Of a stretch of DNA of 64,000 nt, positions 42,845-52,152 are shown piece by piece. Made by a program: the position numbers and the translations under genes. The first letter of the stretch is position 1. Every line of letters starts with the position of its first letter. Location of the stretch: NCBI RefSeq assembly GCF_902364025.1, contig NZ_CABJCG010000028.1:1-64000 (forward strand), read 5' to 3'. The notes under the pieces were generated by a model. That model ran no database searches and had not been told where the DNA came from. It worked only from the letters and a program-made list of their open reading frames with translations. The stretch is from Enterocloster lavalensis (lineage in GTDB: Bacteria > Bacillota > Clostridia > Lachnospirales > Lachnospiraceae).

Positions 42845-45799
42845 ATGTCGGATCGCAGCAATCTGGAAAAATTAAAGGATATTACCCAGTATCGGGTATT
42901 AAAGGAAACATACATCGAGGAAATGAATTCCCAGGGAGTGATTCTGGAGCACGTAAAAAGCGGCGCCAGGATCTTCCTGATGTCCAACGACGACGACAAC
43001 AAGGTGTTTTGCATCGGATTCCGCACCCCGCCGGAGGACAGCAGCGGGCTTCCTCACATCCTGGAGCACAGCGTGCTTGAGGGATCGGAGAAATTCCCGG
43101 TAAAAGACCCCTTTGTGGAGCTGGTGAAGGGTTCTTTAAACACCTTTTTAAACGCAATGACCTACCCGGACAAGACCGTTTATCCGGTAGCCAGCTGCAA
43201 TGACAAGGATTTCCGGAACCTGATGGACGTGTATATGGACGGCGTGCTGCACCCGCGTATTTACCGGGAGCCCAAGATCTTTCTGCAGGAGGGCTGGCAC
43301 TATGAGATGGAGTCCCCGGAGGACGACCTGACCATCAACGGCGTGGTTTACAATGAGATGAAGGGCGCCTTCTCCTCGCCGGAGAGCGTGCTGGACCGCT
43401 ATACCCGCGCGGTTCTGTTCCCGGACAACAGCTATGCCAATGAGTCCGGCGGCGATCCCGCCTTTATACCGGAACTGACCTATGAGCAGTTTATCCGGTT
43501 CCACCAGACGTATTACCATCCGGCCAACAGTTATATCTACCTCTACGGTGACATGGACATGGAGGAAAATCTGCGGTGGCTGGACGAGCAGTACCTGAGC
43601 CGCTACGACCGGAAGGACTGCCCGGTGGACTCCTCCATTCCGCTGCAAAAGCCCTTCACGGAACCGGTGCAGCGGGAGATCACCTACTCCGTCACGCCGG
43701 AGGAGGGAACGGAGAAAAAGACCTACCTGTCCGTCAACACGGTGGTGGGCACGGACCTGGATCCCAAGCTCTATGTGGCTTTCCAGATTCTGGAATACGC
43801 TTTGATCTCAGCCCCGGCCGCGCCTCTCAAGCAGGCGCTGATCGACGCGGGGCTGGGCGAGGATATTATGGGCGGTTACGAGAGCGGCATTTTACAGCCC
43901 TATTTTTCCGTGATCGCCAAGAACGCCGACAAGGAGCAGAAGGCGGAGTTTCTGATCGCGGTCAAGGGTACGCTGCGGCGTCTGGCGGACCAGGGCATCG
44001 ACCGGAAGAGCCTGTTGGCCGGTCTCAATTACTACGAGTTCCGTTACCGGGAGGCGGACTACGGTTCCGCGCCCAAGGGGCTGATGTACGGCCTGTGGTC
44101 CATGGACAGCTGGCTGTACGACGGGGATCCGCTCATGCATCTGGAGTACCAGGAGACCTTTGACTTCCTGAAGCAGGCGGTGGACCAGGGCTATTTTGAG
44201 GGCCTGATCCGGCAGTATCTGCTGGACAATCCCCACGAGGCCGTGATTCTGGTGACGCCGGAGCCGGGCAAGACGGAGCGGGAGGACGAACAGCTGGCCA
44301 ACATGCTGGCGGAGCGGAAGGCTTCCATGACGCCTGAGGCCATCGAGGCCGTGGTGCGGGGAACCAGGGAACTGCGGGAGTACCAGGAGGAGCCGTCCTC
44401 CCAGGAAGATTTGGAAAAGATTCCCATGCTGGGCCGCGAGGATATCAGCCGGCAGGGGGCGCAGCTCCAGTACACGGTGAAGGAGGAAGCCGGAGTGACG
44501 GTGCTCCACACCGATCTGTTCACCTCCGGCATCGGATATCTGAAGATCCTTTTCAACACGGACCGGGTGCCGGTGGAGGATCTGCCCTATGTGGGTCTTT
44601 TGAAGGCGGTGCTGGGTTATGTTGACACGGAGCAGCACACCTACGGGGATCTGTCCAGCGAAATCTTTTTAAACAGCGGCGGACTGGATTTTTCCGTGAC
44701 CTCCTTTGTAGATTTGGAGAACAGGGGGCAATTTACAGGCGCTTTTGTGGTGAACGCCAAGGTGCTTTATGAAAAGCTGGATTTTGTGTTTCATACCGTG
44801 ACGGAGATTCTGACCCGCTCTAAGCTGGACAATGAAAAACGGCTGGGCGAGATTCTGGATGAGGTCAGGTCCAGGTCCAGAATGAGGCTGGACGACAGCG
44901 CCCACGCGGCGGCTGTCTCCCGGGCCAGCTCCTATTTTTCACCCACCTCCGCGTTTAATGAGATGGTTGGCGGAATTGGATATTATCATTTTCTGGAGGA
45001 TGTTGCGAAACGCTACGGCAGCGAGCCGGGGTACCGCAAAGAATTGATCGCCAAGCTGAAGGAGACTATCGGCCGTCTGTTTACCGCGGACAATCTGCTG
45101 GTGGGCTACACGGCGGACCAGGAAGGCTACGCCGTGCTGCGGCGGGAGCTGGGGGACTTTAAGGCCAGCCTGCCCGCGGGGGATCAGGCGCGCTATCCCT
45201 TCGCCTTTGAGCCGGGCAACCGTAACGAGGGCTTTATGACCGCCTCCCAGGTCAACTATGTGGCCCGGTGCGGCAGCTTTGCCGGTTCCGGCTACGCCTA
45301 TACCGGAGCCTTAAAGGTCCTGAAGGTGATCATGAACTATGAATATCTCTGGTCCAACCTGCGGGTGAAGGGCGGGGCTTACGGCTGCATGAGCAGCGTG
45401 GGCGCTTCCATGGAGGGATATTTCGTCTCCTACCGCGACCCCAACCTGGCCAATACCAACGCGGTTTACGAAGGGATTCCCGAATATCTGCGCAATTTCT
45501 CCATCGAGGAGCGGGATATGACCAAATATGTGATCGGAACCATCAGCGATATCGACGCGCCCATGTCGCCCGCCGTCCGCGGAAGCCGCAGCGTTTCCGC
45601 CTATCTCTCCCATGTGACGGATGAGATGATCCAGAAGGAGCGGGAAGAAGTTCTGGACGTGACCCAGGAGGACATCCGCGGCCTCGCCGGAATCATCCAG
45701 GCCGTCCTGGACACCGGAGCCCTCTGCGTGGTCGGAAACGGGCAGAAGATACGGGAGGACGAGGCGCTGTTCAAAAACATCCAAAATCTGTATCATTGA
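42845..45799 (+). CDS. insulinase-family metalloprotease (M16C, presequence-protease type)
   Basis: 984 residues. The inverted zinc motif H-x-x-E-H is in LPHILEHSVLEGSEKFP (about 74-90). The glutamate ligand lies downstream in NGVVYNEMKGAFSSPE. The four-domain M16C layout and length (about 970) fit bacterial relatives of mitochondrial presequence protease PreP. No signal peptide is present, so it should degrade peptides in the cytoplasm. The start at 42845 is the best guess (GGAGAG 10 nt upstream); in-frame ATGs at 42806 and 42827 are alternatives. Confidence 0.93.
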   Translation: MSDRSNLEKLKDITQYRVLKETYIEEMNSQGVILEHVKSGARIFLMSNDDDNKVFCIGFRTPPEDSSGLPHILEHSVLEGSEKFPVKDPFVELVKGSLNTFLNAMTYPDKTVYPVASCNDKDFRNLMDVYMDGVLHPRIYREPKIFLQEGWHYEMESPEDDLTINGVVYNEMKGAFSSPESVLDRYTRAVLFPDNSYANESGGDPAFIPELTYEQFIRFHQTYYHPANSYIYLYGDMDMEENLRWLDEQYLSRYDRKDCPVDSSIPLQKPFTEPVQREITYSVTPEEGTEKKTYLSVNTVVGTDLDPKLYVAFQILEYALISAPAAPLKQALIDAGLGEDIMGGYESGILQPYFSVIAKNADKEQKAEFLIAVKGTLRRLADQGIDRKSLLAGLNYYEFRYREADYGSAPKGLMYGLWSMDSWLYDGDPLMHLEYQETFDFLKQAVDQGYFEGLIRQYLLDNPHEAVILVTPEPGKTEREDEQLANMLAERKASMTPEAIEAVVRGTRELREYQEEPSSQEDLEKIPMLGREDISRQGAQLQYTVKEEAGVTVLHTDLFTSGIGYLKILFNTDRVPVEDLPYVGLLKAVLGYVDTEQHTYGDLSSEIFLNSGGLDFSVTSFVDLENRGQFTGAFVVNAKVLYEKLDFVFHTVTEILTRSKLDNEKRLGEILDEVRSRSRMRLDDSAHAAAVSRASSYFSPTSAFNEMVGGIGYYHFLEDVAKRYGSEPGYRKELIAKLKETIGRLFTADNLLVGYTADQEGYAVLRRELGDFKASLPAGDQARYPFAFEPGNRNEGFMTASQVNYVARCGSFAGSGYAYTGALKVLKVIMNYEYLWSNLRVKGGAYGCMSSVGASMEGYFVSYRDPNLANTNAVYEGIPEYLRNFSIEERDMTKYVIGTISDIDAPMSPAVRGSRSVSAYLSHVTDEMIQKEREEVLDVTQEDIRGLAGIIQAVLDTGALCVVGNGQKIREDEALFKNIQNLYH

Positions 45800-45851
45800 A
45801 TGTAATGGGCCTCCGCGCGGGGCCCCCACAACCTTAGAGTTGAGATAGAAC

Positions 45852-45880
45852 GGGCGGCCGCCACTGCTGGCGGGCCGCCC
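45852..45880. other. GC-rich hairpin just upstream of era
   Basis: GGGCGGCCGCC pairs with GGC-G-GGCCGCCC (one bulge). It lies 18 nt before the era start codon and its ribosome site. It could end the upstream transcript poorly, or shape the era leader; there is no T-run on the plus strand. Confidence 0.5.
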
Positions 45881-45898
45881 GTAAAAAAGGAGAGCACT

Positions 45899-46810
45899 AT
45901 GGAAGAGAATACACAGAAGAAATCCGGCTTTGTGACCCTGATCGGCCGTCCCAACGTGGGCAAATCCACCCTGATGAACCATCTGATCGGGCAGAAGATC
46001 GCCATTACCTCGGACAAGCCGCAGACCACGCGCAACCGGATTCAGACCGTCTATACGGACGAGCGCGGACAGATCATTTTCCTGGACACGCCGGGAATCC
46101 ACAAGGCGAAGAATAAGTTGGGCGAGTACATGGTCACCGTGGCCGAGCGCACGCTGACCGAGGTGGACGTGATCCTGTGGCTGGTGGAGCCCAGCACCTT
46201 TATCGGAGCCGGGGAGCGACACATCGCGGAGCAGTTAAACAAGGTGAAAACCCCGGTGATCCTGGTGATCAACAAGATCGACACCGTGAAAAAACAGGAG
46301 GAAATCCTGACCTTTATCGACGCCTACAAGGACGTCTGCCAGTTTGCGGAGATCGTGCCCCTTTCCGCCTTAAAAGACCGGAACACGGACCTGTTAACCG
46401 AGCTGATCTTTAAATACCTGCCTTACGGGCCACAGTTTTACGACGAGGACACGGTGACGGACCAGCCCATGCGCCAGATCGCGGCTGAGCTGATCCGGGA
46501 GAAGGCCCTGCGCCTGCTGGACGACGAGATTCCCCACGGAATCGCAGTGGTGATCGAGCAGATGAAGGAGCGCAAAAACGGTATGATGGACATTGAAGCC
46601 AGCATCGTCTGCGAGCGGGAATCCCACAAGGGCATCATCATTGGCAAGGGCGGCAGCATGCTCAAGCGCATCGGAATCGAGGCCCGGAAAGAGATCGAGA
46701 ACATGATGGAGACTCAGGTGAACCTGCAGCTGTGGGTGAAGGTCCGCAAGGAGTGGCGGGACAGTGAGCTGTACATGAAGAACTACGGTTACAACGGAAA
46801 AGAAATTTAG
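45899..46810 (+). CDS. era: GTPase Era
   Basis: 303 residues. G1 GRPNVGKST, G3 DTPGIHK, G4 NKID and the C-terminal KH domain IIGKGGSMLKRIGIEARKEIE are all visible. Era binds the 3' end of 16S rRNA and is needed for 30S assembly. The era-recO order is the usual Firmicutes arrangement. Confidence 0.98.
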   Translation: MEENTQKKSGFVTLIGRPNVGKSTLMNHLIGQKIAITSDKPQTTRNRIQTVYTDERGQIIFLDTPGIHKAKNKLGEYMVTVAERTLTEVDVILWLVEPSTFIGAGERHIAEQLNKVKTPVILVINKIDTVKKQEEILTFIDAYKDVCQFAEIVPLSALKDRNTDLLTELIFKYLPYGPQFYDEDTVTDQPMRQIAAELIREKALRLLDDEIPHGIAVVIEQMKERKNGMMDIEASIVCERESHKGIIIGKGGSMLKRIGIEARKEIENMMETQVNLQLWVKVRKEWRDSELYMKNYGYNGKEI

Positions 46811-46940
46811 AAAAAATTGGAAAATGATTTGACGGAAAATGCGTCTAAAATCGTCAATTTTGTTGTTTTTACAACAAATAATGCAAAAATACAACATACA
46901 ATGGCTGGGAATGCCGGGACATGGAAAGGGGGTGGAAGCG

Positions 46941-47594
46941 ATGCGTGAAGCGGTTACATTGAACGGCATGGTGCTGCTGTCCGCGCCCTCGGGAGAATTT
47001 GACCGGCGTCTGGTGCTGCTGACAACGGGCAGGGGAAAGATCACTGCCTTTGCCCACGGGGCCAGGAGACCGGGGAATCCCCTGATGGCCTGCACCCGGA
47101 CCTTTGTGTTCGGTAAATTTACGCTCTATGAGGGCCGCACCGCCTACAATCTCCAGTCCGCCCAGGTGGCCAACTATTTTGACGAGCTGTCCTCGGACAT
47201 GGAGGGCGCCTGCTACGGTTCCTACTTTCTGGAGCTGGCGGATTTTTACTCCCAGGAAAACATGGACGCCACGGAACAGCTGAAGCTTCTGTACCAGTCC
47301 CTGCGGGCGCTGTTAAAGCCTGCGATCCCCAACCGGCTGGTGCGCCGCATTTTCGAGCTGAAAATGATGGTGATCAACGGGGAGTACACGGAGCAGCCCT
47401 TAAGTCCGGTCTCCGATTCCTGCGCTTATGCCTGGGAGTACGTGGTGCTGTCGCCGGTGGAGGGGCTGTACCGTTTCGCACTGACGGACGAGGTGCTGAG
47501 GGAATTTGAGCGCGTGGTGGAGAGCGGGAGAAGGCGTTTTCTGCGCCATGAATGCCGTTCCCTGGAGATTCTGGAGGTTCTGACTTCGGACTAG
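46941..47594 (+). CDS. recO: DNA repair protein RecO
   Basis: 217 residues: N-terminal OB fold (VTLNGMVLLSAPSGEFDRRLVLLTTGRGKITAFAHGARRP, in two parts) and a helical domain. It loads RecA onto SSB-coated DNA with RecR. The protein lacks the C-terminal four-cysteine zinc finger seen in many RecO proteins and is some 25-35 residues shorter than typical. The start at 46941 is set by AAGGGGGTGG; the frame is open upstream to 46839 but AT-rich and without a site. Confidence 0.93.
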   Translation: MREAVTLNGMVLLSAPSGEFDRRLVLLTTGRGKITAFAHGARRPGNPLMACTRTFVFGKFTLYEGRTAYNLQSAQVANYFDELSSDMEGACYGSYFLELADFYSQENMDATEQLKLLYQSLRALLKPAIPNRLVRRIFELKMMVINGEYTEQPLSPVSDSCAYAWEYVVLSPVEGLYRFALTDEVLREFERVVESGRRRFLRHECRSLEILEVLTSD

Positions 47595-47638
47595 ATACGC
47601 TCCAGGACCAAAAGGACCGAAGTTTTACCGGATAAGGC

Positions 47639-47667
47639 TTGAAATATTCAGAGTCAGACGCTATAAT
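47639..47667 (+). promoter_or_regulatory. promoter of the lipoprotein gene
   Basis: TTGAAA (47639-47644), 17-nt spacer, TATAAT (47662-47667), 34 nt before the start codon. Confidence 0.8.
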
Positions 47668-47700
47668 ATTCCCATATGTGCCAAAAGGAAGGAACCGAGT

Positions 47701-48378
47701 ATGAAAAAGATAAGCAGGTATCTGTTGCTGGCAGCGGTAGTCATGGCCGTGTTTGCCGCGTCGGGCTGCGCCAGAAGCGACAAGGGCGCGGTATTTGATC
47801 CGGACCAGAGCAGTATTTTCGTCAAGAAGGACGGCAGCGTGCTCAGCGCTTCCGTAGAACATAGCGATCAGAACTACTATTCCGAGGAAGAGCTGAAGAG
47901 CTTTATGGAGGGCAGGCTGTCCGAATTCAACGCAGCTCAGGGAAAAGAGAGCGCCGCATATAATAAAGAAGGCGCAGAAAAACTCCCCGCGGCCATCGTT
48001 TCCTGCAAGGTGGAGGGAGCGGACGGAGCCAAGACCGTAAAATCCATCGTGGAATACAGCTCTCCGGAGATGCTTCTGGCCCTGGCCGGTGAGATCCGGG
48101 ACGGGGAGGTCAAGCTGGCAGCTCTTGCAACAGACAGCGTGGAGAACCGGCTGGCCGCAGGCGATCTGGTGGGAAGCACGTTCCTGGATGCCAAGGGAAA
48201 CTCTGTTGAGTCCGGCAAGATCACCAGCCAGAGCAAGCTGCGGGTGGTTTCATCCCAGGGACCGGCCCTGATTCAGACTGAGGGAAAGGTCCTTTACAGG
48301 TCCGAGGGTTGTACGCTGGTGGACGAGTACACGGTGCAGACGCCGGAGGAAGGCAGCAGTTTCATTATTTTTAAATAA
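47701..48378 (+). CDS. predicted lipoprotein, family not recognised
   Basis: 225 residues. The N-terminus is a lipoprotein signal (basic MKKISR, hydrophobic core, lipobox FAASGC), so Cys23 should be lipidated and the protein anchored outside. The mature part is soluble, with a charged N-terminal region (KNGSV-type strand, YYSEEELKSFMEGRL helix) and a beta-rich C-terminal half. I recognise no domain; similar lipoproteins are common beside glyQS in Lachnospiraceae as I recall, unverified. A strong promoter drives it. Confidence 0.75.
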   Translation: MKKISRYLLLAAVVMAVFAASGCARSDKGAVFDPDQSSIFVKKDGSVLSASVEHSDQNYYSEEELKSFMEGRLSEFNAAQGKESAAYNKEGAEKLPAAIVSCKVEGADGAKTVKSIVEYSSPEMLLALAGEIRDGEVKLAALATDSVENRLAAGDLVGSTFLDAKGNSVESGKITSQSKLRVVSSQGPALIQTEGKVLYRSEGCTLVDEYTVQTPEEGSSFIIFK

Positions 48379-48490
48379 TATGAATGGATAGAGAGCGCCG
48401 GGGCGTGCGGAACTTTCCCCAGGGCGGGAAGAATCGGTTCCGCCGGCGGAGTTGATCCGACGGGCGCGAGGAAAGAGAGAGGACGAAGCA

Positions 48491-49879
48491 ATGGAAAAGA
48501 CGATGGAAAAGATTGTGGCCCTTGCCAAAAACAGAGGTTTTGTATACCCGGGTTCCGAGATTTACGGCGGCCTTGCCAACACCTGGGATTACGGCAACCT
48601 GGGCGTGGAGCTGAAGAACAACGTGAAAAAGGCGTGGTGGCAGAAATTCGTGATGGAGAGCCCCTACAACGTGGGCGTGGACTGCGCCATCCTGATGAAC
48701 TCCCAGACCTGGGTCGCCAGCGGCCATCTGGGCGGATTCTCCGATCCGCTGATGGACTGCAAGCAGTGTAAGGAGCGTTTCCGCGCTGACAAGCTGATCG
48801 AGGACTACAACGCCGAGCACGGCATCGAGATGGAGGGCTCCATCGACGGCTGGTCCCAGGAGCAGATGAAACAGTACATCGAGGACAATCACATTTGCTG
48901 TCCCAGCTGCGGCGCTCATGATTTTACCGATATCCGTCAGTTTAACCTGATGTTCAAGACGTTCCAGGGCGTGACCGAGGACGCCAAGAACACCGTTTAC
49001 CTGCGCCCCGAGACCGCTCAGGGTATTTTCGTAAACTTCAAGAACGTGCAGAGAACCTCCCGCAAGAAGGTGCCCTTCGGCATCGGCCAGATTGGTAAAT
49101 CCTTCCGCAATGAGATCACGCCCGGCAACTTTACCTTCCGCACCAGAGAGTTTGAGCAGATGGAGCTGGAGTTCTTCTGCAAGCCCGGCACGGATCTGGA
49201 GTGGTTTGCCTACTGGAAGCAGTTCTGTATCGACTGGCTGCGCACCCTTGGCATCAAGGAGGACGAGATGCGCGCCAGAGACCATTCCCCCGAGGAGCTG
49301 TGCTTCTACAGCAAGGCTACCACGGACCTGGAGTTCCTGTTCCCCTTCGGCTGGGGCGAGCTCTGGGGCATCGCAGACCGCACCGACTACGACCTGACCC
49401 AGCACCAGAACGTGTCCGGCCAGGATATGACCTATTTTGACGACGAGAGCAAGGAGAAATACATCCCCTACGTGATCGAGCCCTCCCTGGGCGCGGACCG
49501 CGTGACTCTGGCCTTCCTGTGCGCCGCATACGACGAGGAGGAGCTGGCCGAGGGCGACGTCCGCACCGTGCTGCGCTTCCATCCGGCCATCGCGCCTGTG
49601 AAGATCGGCATCCTGCCCCTGTCCAAGAAGCTGAACGAGGGCGCGGAGAAGGTGTTCGCCGAGCTGTCCAAGTATTACAACTGCGAGTTTGACGATCGCG
49701 GAAACATCGGCAAGCGCTACAGAAGACAGGACGAGATCGGCACCCCGTTCTGTATCACCTATGACTTTGATTCCGAGGAAGATCACGCGGTAACCGTCCG
49801 CGACCGCGACACCATGGACCAGGTGCGTGTGCCGATTGCGGAGCTTAGAGCGTATTTTGCGGATAAGTTTATGTTTTAA
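48491..49879 (+). CDS. glyQS: glycyl-tRNA synthetase (single-chain type)
   Basis: 462 residues of class II synthetase, archaeal/eukaryotic-like alpha2 form. [18 protein letters not shown] opens the catalytic domain. Motif 2 is in [24 protein letters not shown] (two segments) and motif 3 is [12 protein letters not shown]. The anticodon domain ([13 protein letters not shown]) is C-terminal. It charges tRNA-Gly in the cytoplasm. The upstream 112 nt show no T-box features, so it may be transcribed with the lipoprotein gene. Confidence 0.97.
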   Translation: MEKTMEKIVALAKNRGFVYPGSEIYGGLANTWDYGNLGVELKNNVKKAWWQKFVMESPYNVGVDCAILMNSQTWVASGHLGGFSDPLMDCKQCKERFRADKLIEDYNAEHGIEMEGSIDGWSQEQMKQYIEDNHICCPSCGAHDFTDIRQFNLMFKTFQGVTEDAKNTVYLRPETAQGIFVNFKNVQRTSRKKVPFGIGQIGKSFRNEITPGNFTFRTREFEQMELEFFCKPGTDLEWFAYWKQFCIDWLRTLGIKEDEMRARDHSPEELCFYSKATTDLEFLFPFGWGELWGIADRTDYDLTQHQNVSGQDMTYFDDESKEKYIPYVIEPSLGADRVTLAFLCAAYDEEELAEGDVRTVLRFHPAIAPVKIGILPLSKKLNEGAEKVFAELSKYYNCEFDDRGNIGKRYRRQDEIGTPFCITYDFDSEEDHAVTVRDRDTMDQVRVPIAELRAYFADKFMF

Positions 49880-49894
49880 TATGTGAAATGGGAG

Positions 49895-49928
49895 ACGGTA
49901 TGGCGAACGCTGTGCCGTTTCTTTTTTT
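49895..49928 (+). terminator. terminator after glyQS
   Basis: 10-bp stem (49895-49904 with 49909-49918, three G-T pairs), GAAC loop, then a T-rich run (TTCTTTTTTT). Confidence 0.7.
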
Positions 49929-49995
49929 GATGCAATGAGGCGTTGACGGAGGAGTGGCGTTTTGACATGGTTTCGGGCCGCGGAGGCTGACTGCA

Positions 49996-50026
49996 CAAAA
50001 AATCCGGCCCATAAATGCAGCCGGAT
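49996..50026 (-). terminator. terminator of the psd transcript
   Basis: ATCCGGC (50002-50008) pairs with GCCGGAT (50020-50026). The A-run before it gives a T-run on the minus strand. It lies 110 nt past the psd stop. Confidence 0.65.
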
Positions 50027-50135
50027 CATAAGAAATGCTTGTAATGGCGGAACTTGTCCGCGGCAGTGGCAGGTAGACGCTCTTCGGGACACAGTTGGGC
50101 AGGCCCGGTTCCCTCCCATGCCGGTTGGAGCGCTA

Positions 50136-51023
50136 TTATTGCCTGTGCGCCGCCCTTCCGATCCGCTGGCCCATGCGCACCCGGGTTTCCTCGCCGCGGG
50201 CGGAAGCCTGGAGAAGGGGCTCGTCCAATTCAACGGCTCCCGGCATGAACAGCAGCACGATAGTAGAGCCGCCGAAGGCGAAATAGCCCTTTTCCTGGCC
50301 GCGGATCACGTCCAGGCGCGTGTAACCGGTGTGATGATTGACAATTTTCCCGACCATCAGGGCGCCCACTTCCATCATCAGGTAGGTGCCGAACCGTTGG
50401 GAGCGGACCACCGTGTACTCACGGCAGTTTTCCTTGTAGATGGGGAAATGGTCGTTTGCCACGGGATTGACGGTGTGCAGGCGGCCAGGGATCTTCCGGT
50501 AATGGGCCCGCAGGCCGCCGTCCGGCCAGGCGTATCGGTGATAATCGTCCACGCAGAGCCTGAACACCAGAGCTGTGCCCCCGGCGAACCGGCGGGCCAG
50601 ATTGGGGTCGCGCAGCAAATCCTCCAGCCGGTAGGCGGTCTGCTTGATATGGAATACCCGCCGGGGGCTGATGGGGTAAGCGGTGAGCCGGGCGTCACAG
50701 GGGCTGGCTAATGTCAGAGGGTCCGGATCAAAGGGGCGGGCCTGGGGCAGCAGCCGGCGGGTGAACAGGTCATTAAAGGAGCGGTATCGCCCGCCCGCAG
50801 GCGGTTCGCACTGGGATAAGTCAATGTGGGCGGTACGGATAAAGGATGGTATCAGGATTCGGGATAGAGAGGAATCCATAAAATAACCACCGATTTTGGA
50901 TATCACCGGATGGGTGAACGGGAGGATCAGGGCGCGGCCCAGAGCGTGATTGTAGATGAGCTGCAGCAGTTTATCCTGGAAGCCGTCACGGGGGCCGGCA
51001 TTTGTGGTAGCGTTATGTTTCAT
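50136..51023 (-). CDS. psd: phosphatidylserine decarboxylase proenzyme
   Basis: 295 residues. The self-cleavage site is FGGSTIVLLF near the C-terminus (Gly-Ser, the serine becoming the pyruvoyl group). Catalytic His residues are expected in VDDYHRYAWP and VNPVANDHFPIY (family His motifs). It converts phosphatidylserine to phosphatidylethanolamine at the membrane. The start at 51023 follows AGGAGCC. The first 11 nt overlap the end of the PAP2 gene, so the two are coupled. The phosphatidylserine synthase gene is not in the window. Confidence 0.95.
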   Translation of the reverse strand: MKHNATTNAGPRDGFQDKLLQLIYNHALGRALILPFTHPVISKIGGYFMDSSLSRILIPSFIRTAHIDLSQCEPPAGGRYRSFNDLFTRRLLPQARPFDPDPLTLASPCDARLTAYPISPRRVFHIKQTAYRLEDLLRDPNLARRFAGGTALVFRLCVDDYHRYAWPDGGLRAHYRKIPGRLHTVNPVANDHFPIYKENCREYTVVRSQRFGTYLMMEVGALMVGKIVNHHTGYTRLDVIRGQEKGYFAFGGSTIVLLFMPGAVELDEPLLQASARGEETRVRMGQRIGRAAHRQ

Positions 51024-51738
51024 GGCATTGGCTCCTTTGATGTTGATGATGGGTGCGCGGAGTAAAAAGGTGGTACATGCCGTCGAAAATACGCCCATAG
51101 GTCCGGTACAGAACAGGTATCCTTCCCAGCCGCAGACAAACTTCCGCCAGAACCACCGCTCCCACAATATCGATCACCACATGCTGTTTGACCGCAAGGG
51201 TGGAGATGAATACCAGGATGGCCATGACGCAGGAACAGCGGCGGTACCACAGGGGAATGGTCGTATTCCGGCGGATTCCGATGTAGCAGAACCAGCTGAC
51301 CAGGCAGTGAACCGACGGAAACAGGTTCAGCGGCAGGTCCAGGGTGTATAAAATCCGCATGGCGTGGTTCCAGAAGCCGGGACCGGAGACGTCCGGCCGG
51401 ATGTTGGTAGTCGGAAACGCCAGGAAAAAGATCAGGCATACGATCCGGGAGAGAAAGTCTGCAGTGAAGAACTGGTAACATCTCGTTTTGTCCTGGCGGG
51501 CGATGAGGATGTAGTTGACAATCCAGAACAGATAGCAGCCGAGGTATACAACCAGAAACTGGGGGATAAAGGGAAGCCGGTTATCCAGGGGGCTGGCGAT
51601 GTCGTACCGCGGCAGATCGAGAGCCAGAAGCTGCGCTCCACCGTACACTGTGAAATTGACCGCCACGGCAAAGATCAGCGGAAGTACCGCATAACCCGGC
51701 AGCAGCCTCTTTCGTTTTTGTCTTATCCAATCCGGCAT
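51013..51738 (-). CDS. PAP2-superfamily membrane phosphatase
   Basis: 241 residues with about five to six membrane spans. The C-terminal half has the PAP2 pattern FPSVHCLVSWFCYIG (motif 2) and STLAVKQHVVIDIVGAVVLAE (motif 3). Such proteins dephosphorylate lipid phosphates (PA, PGP, undecaprenyl-PP) or act as inositol-phospholipid synthases; the exact lipid is unknown. Its overlap with psd suggests a phospholipid role. GGAGGTGGC precedes the ATG. It is preceded by a tandem array of promoter-hairpin repeats (51766-52001). Confidence 0.85.
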   Translation of the reverse strand: MPDWIRQKRKRLLPGYAVLPLIFAVAVNFTVYGGAQLLALDLPRYDIASPLDNRLPFIPQFLVVYLGCYLFWIVNYILIARQDKTRCYQFFTADFLSRIVCLIFFLAFPTTNIRPDVSGPGFWNHAMRILYTLDLPLNLFPSVHCLVSWFCYIGIRRNTTIPLWYRRCSCVMAILVFISTLAVKQHVVIDIVGAVVLAEVCLRLGRIPVLYRTYGRIFDGMYHLFTPRTHHQHQRSQCHET

Positions 51739-51765
51739 ATAGCCACCTCCAAAATAAATACATTA

Positions 51766-52001
51766 TATCATAGCTTTATGATAAATGGTACGTTTCCTCA
51801 ATTATATTATGTCATTATATTGTGCTGTTAAGCGGGCGGTTTGTGATTAGGGGGGTGTTTCCGTATTATTTATTATAGAAGGTCACCAGCCGCCGGGCTG
51901 ATGATAAGTGTTACGTTTCCTTATTATACATGGTCACCAGCCGTCAGGCTGATGATAAGTGTTACGTTTCCTTATTATAGCAAATATGTAGGAAGAAACA
52001 A
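51766..52001 (-). repeat. promoter-hairpin repeat, array of three copies
   Basis: Two tandem 51-nt copies (51881-51931 and 51932-51979), each reading on the minus strand TATAATAAGGAAACGTAACACTTA and a TCATCAGCC/GGCTGGTGA hairpin. A diverged third copy (51766-51806) has a different hairpin, TATCATA/TATGATA. The outermost copy has TTGTTT 16 nt before its TATAAT. All point at the PAP2-psd genes. The rest of the 51739-52152 gap is AT-rich and probably holds the kinase promoter, which I cannot define. Confidence 0.75.
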
Positions 52002-52152
52002 GGAAGAAAGGCGGTTTCTTTATAAAATTTAGAATAGTTTTATAAACGCCCATATACAAATGTGGTATACTTACAAATGCGGGTGAAAGTCTGTCCCGGG
52101 CTGAAAATTTTGTCCGGCGGGCTGAGAGAATATAAAAAAGGAGGCAGGACCT

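Noticed and set aside
48379..48490. T-box leader upstream of glyQS
   Set aside because: I looked for a T-box core and terminator/antiterminator and saw neither in 112 nt; too short.
48371..50233. 620-codon minus-strand frame opposite glyQS
   Set aside because: glyQS is unmistakable on the plus strand; the long antisense frame is a codon-bias effect.
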